From Phylloscopus collybita (lineage: Eukaryota; Chordata; Aves; Passeriformes; Phylloscopidae): a DNA stretch of 64,000 nucleotides. The notes beneath the pieces were generated by a model. The model was not told the DNA's origin. It saw only the letters and a program-made list of their open reading frames with translations, and did not search any database. The translations under genes and the position numbers were made by a program. The DNA lies in assembly GCA_027886175.1 (NCBI GenBank), contig JAJNNQ010000130.1, positions 14,339,501 to 14,403,500 of the forward strand. The letters are read 5' to 3'. This document shows, in pieces, positions 58,687 to 64,000 of the stretch (position 1 is its first letter; each line of letters opens with the position of its first letter).

Positions 58687-61461
58687 GGTAAGTTAATTGG
58701 CCAGCTTTGCTGCACGACTTAACTTTTCCTGGTCCACGAATAGGACCTGGTTTGTGTTTCTGGCAAAGGAAAGAAGCCTTGGCAGTTTCTCTATTACTGC
58801 TCATTGGGAACCAAAATGAATGTTACTAGCCCTCTCTGTGATTTTTCTTCCATCCCTAAATGACCCATAGAATTTTTCTCTAACATTTCTCAAGCAGAAC
58901 AGTTTTCCTGAATAAATTAACAAATGAATAACTAACTCTGTTACAGTTTTGTCAGTCTTTTCCCTGTTGAAGTTGCTCACTGTGGGAAAACAAAGTAAGT
59001 ATCAATGGAAATGTGTTTAATTATGATTTTGAATATACAGATATGGTTTTGGTTTTTGCCTCAGTTATTCATGGTTGTTTTATCCTGTCTCAGTTAAATA
59101 TTGTATGAACCAGAGATATGTAAATGGATGAAGTCTGTTTTATATTTGCCACCTAACACAAAGATGGTGTTGACCACATAATTGCACTTTTAGACTCAAA
59201 TTTCAGAAGCAAATCATATCATCAAGGTCTTTTTTTGTTTTGTGTTGTTTTTCTATTTAATGTGGGTGGAAATTGAAGACGGCATGGCACATGAAGAGAC
59301 ATTATTAGCTTTTAATTTTAGGGAACTGAATCACATTTCCACTCTGACTCACAACAGGTTTTTAACAAACCTATGCTATGCAGAAAGCTAGATGCCTGGG
59401 CCAGTAGGTGTGAATTAAATTTTTTCCCATTTTCCTTCATATATATCTATATAAAAGATGTCTTAAGAGTCTTACTTGAAAAAGAAAAAAAAAAATGTAA
59501 AAACCAACCACCTCAAAAATCTTGCTCATGCTGTCATCATCCACAGAAGTCAACAACAAAACTCTGCTGGTCATTTCCGTGCTGTCTGTGGTAGAAGTGT
59601 GAGACAATTCACTAACGTAATCATCCTGACTCATCTCTCTGGAAAGTTGTCATGTAGCTCAGTCACATTTTTGCATTGTCCCATAGGATGTGGCTCTCAT
59701 TGGAGTCCAGAGGTAAATTCAGCCTTTTTAAGGCCTCTCAGCAGTTTCTTTTGCCCTTACAAACATCCTGGTGCATTTGCTGGTACCCCACGTTTGGATT
59801 GGCACCCTCACACTTAGTGATGCACAATTCCTTCCTGCTGTGGCCTTCCTCTTGTGCTTCTTGGATAACCACTGGCTCTGGAACATCCTAAATGGTCAAA
59901 ACTTTCCAGAACAACAGCACAGGGGAACATAATTATAACCATTTTCCTATTTATGCTGGCGAATTGGCAACTTGTCATGGTCTGTATCACAGAAATTTGA
60001 GTGGAGACGAGCCTCATAAATTGCATTCTATATTCCTTTTTCCAAAACCCCTTCAAACTTGATTTTATGATACACTTGTATGTTAAGCCTCATGACCTTT
60101 TGCTTGAATACGGCAGCTTTCCAAAACACATGAGCATGTTCTAGAATTTTCTTTTAAAATTTGATAGAGCAAAGTCAGGGTTTGGGGGGGCCAAAAGGAA
60201 AGGTTAGATTTTATTGGCACTGATACTTCCAGAGAGGAGAGGCTTTTACAATCCAAACTATGTGACAGAGAAAGATACTTCTGCTTAATTCTTGCCATGA
60301 CACATACTGCAATTAAATTAATGTTTTAAAATCTGTCTTGATGTTAACTTTTAATATGCAGGTATTGAAAACTTGGGATGATTTTCCAGAAAAAGAAACC
60401 ATCTTTGCTGATGAGACATACTTGTGACACAGCCTGAAACATTTGGAAACATTTGATAGTTAACTCGGAGGAGTTAGGTGCTTCCACATGGGAGTGCAGT
60501 GTGCTTTTTTTGGGATGGGAACAACTGAAATTTTATATCAAGCCACTGAGGAAGCTCAATTGCCTGGCTTGTAGATAAGGAATAATGTAAGTAAAATGTA
60601 AATTAGGTGAGATGATGGGTGAGATCTTAAAAATCAATTGCATAAAATTGTCTTTGTGTTTTGGCTTTCTTTTTCTGAATAAGCAAAACAACATGTTATT
60701 GTGAATTTCATGGAATAATTTCAGGTCAGGCTTAGGAACTAAGCACACAGTAATTCTGCTGTGTTACCTCTTCCAGGTGCATGCAGGGGGAGTACATAAA
60801 TGTCACTGAACTTTTTGCTGATTTTTGATGCTTGTATGTTTTATTTTTCAGCTATCTTGGAAAGACAGGACTCCATGCTAAGAAAAATGCTCTGTCAAAA
60901 GCTTCAGTATTTTGTTGGGGTATTTTTTCCCTCACAGAGATTTGCATTTTGTTCTTCCCTTCTGTGACCTTCAACGTGTATGAGACATCAACAAGAAGTA
61001 CAGAAGAAAAAAAGCAACTCTTTCTAAATCTCATTTTCTAAATTGCAAAGGTTATTTATGCCATCTTATAGGTTTCTCAAAGCCTCCTTAAAATGAGCAT
61101 TTCAGTGGAAAGATGCTGGGAAAAAAAGCTGAATCCCATTTGAGACTGGATTAATGCTGACCTAGATTAATGCTCTTTGGAAATCCCTTTGGAATATCTC
61201 TTTTCTAATTATGGGCTTTTGTCTGAAAAAATTGTTTTTGCAGATATGGCCAAGCCTCAAAAGTGTTTCCTGATTCCAGCTAGTCACAAAATGACTGTTT
61301 TACTGTTTCTGGTCAAGCACATATCTACATCAGGACAATGCACTCGTTCTGAGTGTGAGAATACTGCAATCTTGTGTATGCAGAGACAAAGCCAGGTATG
61401 TCCACTGAGCATCTAGACAGAAGACAAAATGCAAGTTTTTTGGTAAGCTACTGCAAAGATC

Positions 61462-61463
<2 letters not shown>
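58687..61463. other. Non-coding stretch, no gene seen
   Basis: AT-rich single-copy DNA. Short ORFs only, none recognised. No interspersed repeats seen. Confidence 0.5.

Positions 61464-61495
<32 letters not shown>
61464..61495. repeat. T32 homopolymer tract
   Basis: Thirty-two consecutive T on plus. No retrocopy signature beside it. Confidence 0.93.
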
Positions 61496-61501
<6 letters not shown>

Positions 61502-61623
61502 CATTATAAAATTACTCAAAAAGTCAGTGTTGTCTTTTGGGGAGACTGCCTTCCAGTAATCTCTTTTTCCATTTATTTTTTATAGAAATAGAGCAAGGCA
61601 AATTTTATCCCTGTGCTAAAAGT

Positions 61624-61692
61624 GTTGGTAAAACATTGTTGGTAAAAACATTATGCTAAATATGTCAACATTTGTTGGCATATTTAGCATAA
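61624..61692. repeat. Inverted repeat (19-bp arms, 4-nt loop) next to a direct duplication
   Basis: Bases 61651-61669 pair with 61674-61692 over 19 positions, 18 Watson-Crick plus one T-G wobble, with loop ATTT. Immediately upstream GTTGGTAAAACATT is followed by a near-identical second copy (61624-61652). Confidence 0.88.
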
Positions 61693-64000
61693 CATTTGCA
61701 TATGAAATGCAGACCATGGACGTTTAATATTTTTAATTGCACAAGTAGGTACTAGCCCAAGGGTTTGTGTTTGTTATTTTTTTTAATGGTAATATTTAAT
61801 ATTTAGTGTGATGTTTTGGCCTAGATGAAACAAAAGGCTCCACCTACAAATGTAAAACTGAATATGAAGTTATTTATCTTCACATTATTTACCCATGTGG
61901 TCTTTATTTTCTTTTAAAAATCTTCCTGTGAAACATGAAATAGGGGTTACTCTACCATGTCCTGAATCCTTCCTGAGTACAGCAAGGGATGAAGCAGAGA
62001 CAGAGTGCACACTTGTTAACTAATTTTTGCCTTTAGGAGTCCCATACCAATCCAACAAGAGCCTGCTCAGGTTGGGGCCATCTTGAAACTGGAATTCTGT
62101 TGCTGCTGAAGATGTGGTCTCCAAGGACATTGCTTTGACTCGGAAGAAAACAGGCACACTCATTTCCAGAAGATTAATGTGGATGTTCTTTCTTTCTTCT
62201 CTGATGGCAGAAACATTTCTGTCTGTTTATTCAGAATAGAAATAGAGTTTGCATTTGTTTCATGTAATGCAAAGTGATAAGAGAATTGTCTATGTGAAAT
62301 ATTGCTTTTCTTTATGTAATATTGAAAGTGAAGTCTCCCCCCATTTCATAACTGAGTGTCAGCCTGGAGCTTGGAAAAGGTTTCTAGCTTCAGAGATGCA
62401 TTATCATGTTCTTTAATATAGAGAGCTAGTAGAGAGAAACCAACAGTTTTTTATCTGAGTTTGTTTTAGATCAATGGCTCACAGATGAATGCATAAAAGC
62501 TTTGTTATTTGGGTCACATATTGTAATGCATGATCTATTAACTCTGTATTTTGATTTTTCAAAAAGTTAAGAGTTCTGAAACGTTACTGATTTCAAATCC
62601 ACATGTACCATTATGTCTTCTTTTTATTTTTTTTTTTCTTTTGCCAACACTTTAGCCTGCTTTACAATGTCAATATGGTAAAGCTGTTTCGTTCTGAGCA
62701 TGGCTACATTAGTTATGGTGTGGGCAGAATGCAAGTCTTTGTTAGATAATGCCGCGTTAAAACACCCAAACACTCAAACGCGCTATTGCTTGAATCCAGG
62801 CAGCACTTTTGGAGCTCTCCTGTGGATGAAATTTATTTTGCTTGTAATTGCACTGCCTTTCACAATTAAGCTGACTTCTTGCTGTGGGTTTGTAGCTGCC
62901 TGTCTATGTATCTGTCCTTCCATTTCTGAGTAGCACCTTTTGCATTTGTAGTTTCTGTTCATAAAGTGAGTCTGAATTTAGAAACTAGGGATATGTAATG
63001 TAAAGTAGTACATTTGGGGCTTTTATATGTCAGCTTTATTTATTTAGCCTTCAGACTCATAAAAGTAACAAGGTCTTGGAATATCCTTACTTATAAAAGA
63101 TTTTTTGATATTAAATCACTGCCTGAAATGCATGGATAGTAGATGCCGTTCAGTATCAAACATTCAGCAAAACTGAGTTAGGCTTTATAGGTAAAGTCAA
63201 GTTCTGTACTTGATTTGTCTTGGGAATCCAGGCACTGTGAGAACCTTCCCTCTTTTAGTATTTTCTGTCAACTCACTACCTCTCCTTTGTGATCACCATT
63301 CAAACACTGGTGGCCTAGGGGATGCAAATTCAAGGAGTGAAGCAAGTTTAAACAACAAAATGCTCCCCCAACCCTACATGATTAATCACGGCTCTACTTC
63401 AGGGACCATATCTATTGTTGTTTTCTGCATGTTAAAGCAGTTACTGCAATTGGTGGCTTGCTGTCGTTACAATAGAATCCAAAGGAATTTCAAGCCATTC
63501 ATCTATTTGCACATGTTTTAAATTATCCCGTGAAGTTTAGCAGAGGGTTGGCACTGTCTTGTTTGGGATTGTGAAGGGCCCTTCTATAGCAGCTGTGCAC
63601 ATTGCTCTGGTGTCCCGTGGCTGAGGCAAACCTGAAGGTTGATTTACCTGGTGAGAGGCACACAAAAGTGAATTTGGAGACTCCATTTACAGCAGGATCC
63701 CATCAGGTGTTTGGTCATAATGTTTTAATCAGTCAGCAGTTAAAGCAAGGACTTTTTTCTGGATCAAGGGGGAACCAAGTCATTACCCATCCATGGGTAC
63801 AGCCTGTAACTTTCATAACTGGCTCCACACATGAAGGAGAGTGAGTAAGCCCCTAGTTATTTATTTGTCTCTTCATACTTGTGATAAGTATGCTGCCCAT
63901 CTTTTTCACATCTGAAACCATTACTTTTCACCACAGGGGGTCAGGAAGGGCCAAAACCAAATGGATACCCTGGTTCCTTCTGCTGTGCCATCTTGTAGGT
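61693..64000. other. Non-coding stretch; CpG-retaining patch at 62690-62930
   Basis: AT-rich DNA. The patch 62690-62930 holds CCGCG and ACGCGC motifs and no simple repeats, making it a candidate conserved non-coding element. ORFs here (up to 103 codons) are unrecognised. Confidence 0.45.

Overview
The window looks like non-coding avian DNA, intergenic or long-intron. The background is AT-rich and low in CpG, there are no long intact host ORFs, and the recognisable interspersed repeats are CR1 LINEs (3' ends made of an ATTCTGTG-type octamer) and LTRs of endogenous retroviruses. No Alu, B1 or L1-like elements are visible. That combination is typical of birds. A songbird or other neoavian is my guess from the LTR types, not something the sequence proves. 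Nothing bacterial (operons, ribosome binding sites, CRISPR arrays) is present, and I saw no tRNA or rRNA gene.

Layout: 1-11.9 kb is single-copy AT-rich DNA with T/G-rich and A/C-rich low-complexity tracts. A CTTCC pentanucleotide array of about 30 units lies at 11.9-12.05 kb. A cluster of GC-rich LTR-like pieces, two on minus and one on plus, lies at 15.3-16.8 kb, followed by an old CR1 fragment at 17.0-17.3 kb. From 17.3 to 39.8 kb the DNA is mostly single copy. It holds a (TA)n array, long T tracts, a perfect 21-bp-arm hairpin at 32.04 kb and a possible pair of phase-compatible small exons (18,993-19,036 and 20,187-20,317). A solo LTR with intact ends and a 5-bp target duplication lies at 39,840-40,606.

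The most structured region is 45.36-50.87 kb. An old LTR on the plus strand is split by a 3.6-kb CR1 LINE on the minus strand and by a second solo LTR of the 39.8-kb family, here in inverse orientation and also flanked by a perfect 5-bp duplication. The CR1 keeps a 218-codon ORF1 reading frame with GDSL/SGNH esterase motifs. Its ORF2 (endonuclease plus reverse transcriptase) carries five in-frame stops and two frameshifts, so it is dead. From 50.9 to 64 kb the DNA is again mostly single copy. It contains a 3' CR1 relic at 58.15 kb, a short minus-strand segment at 58.43-58.60 kb with retroelement-integrase-like spacing, a second hairpin at 61.65 kb and several CpG-retaining patches that may be conserved non-coding elements.

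No host protein-coding gene is certain. The proposed exons are hypotheses from splice-site, frame and cysteine patterns alone. Element family names are from memory; boundaries fixed by TG...CA ends and target duplications are firm, the others approximate.
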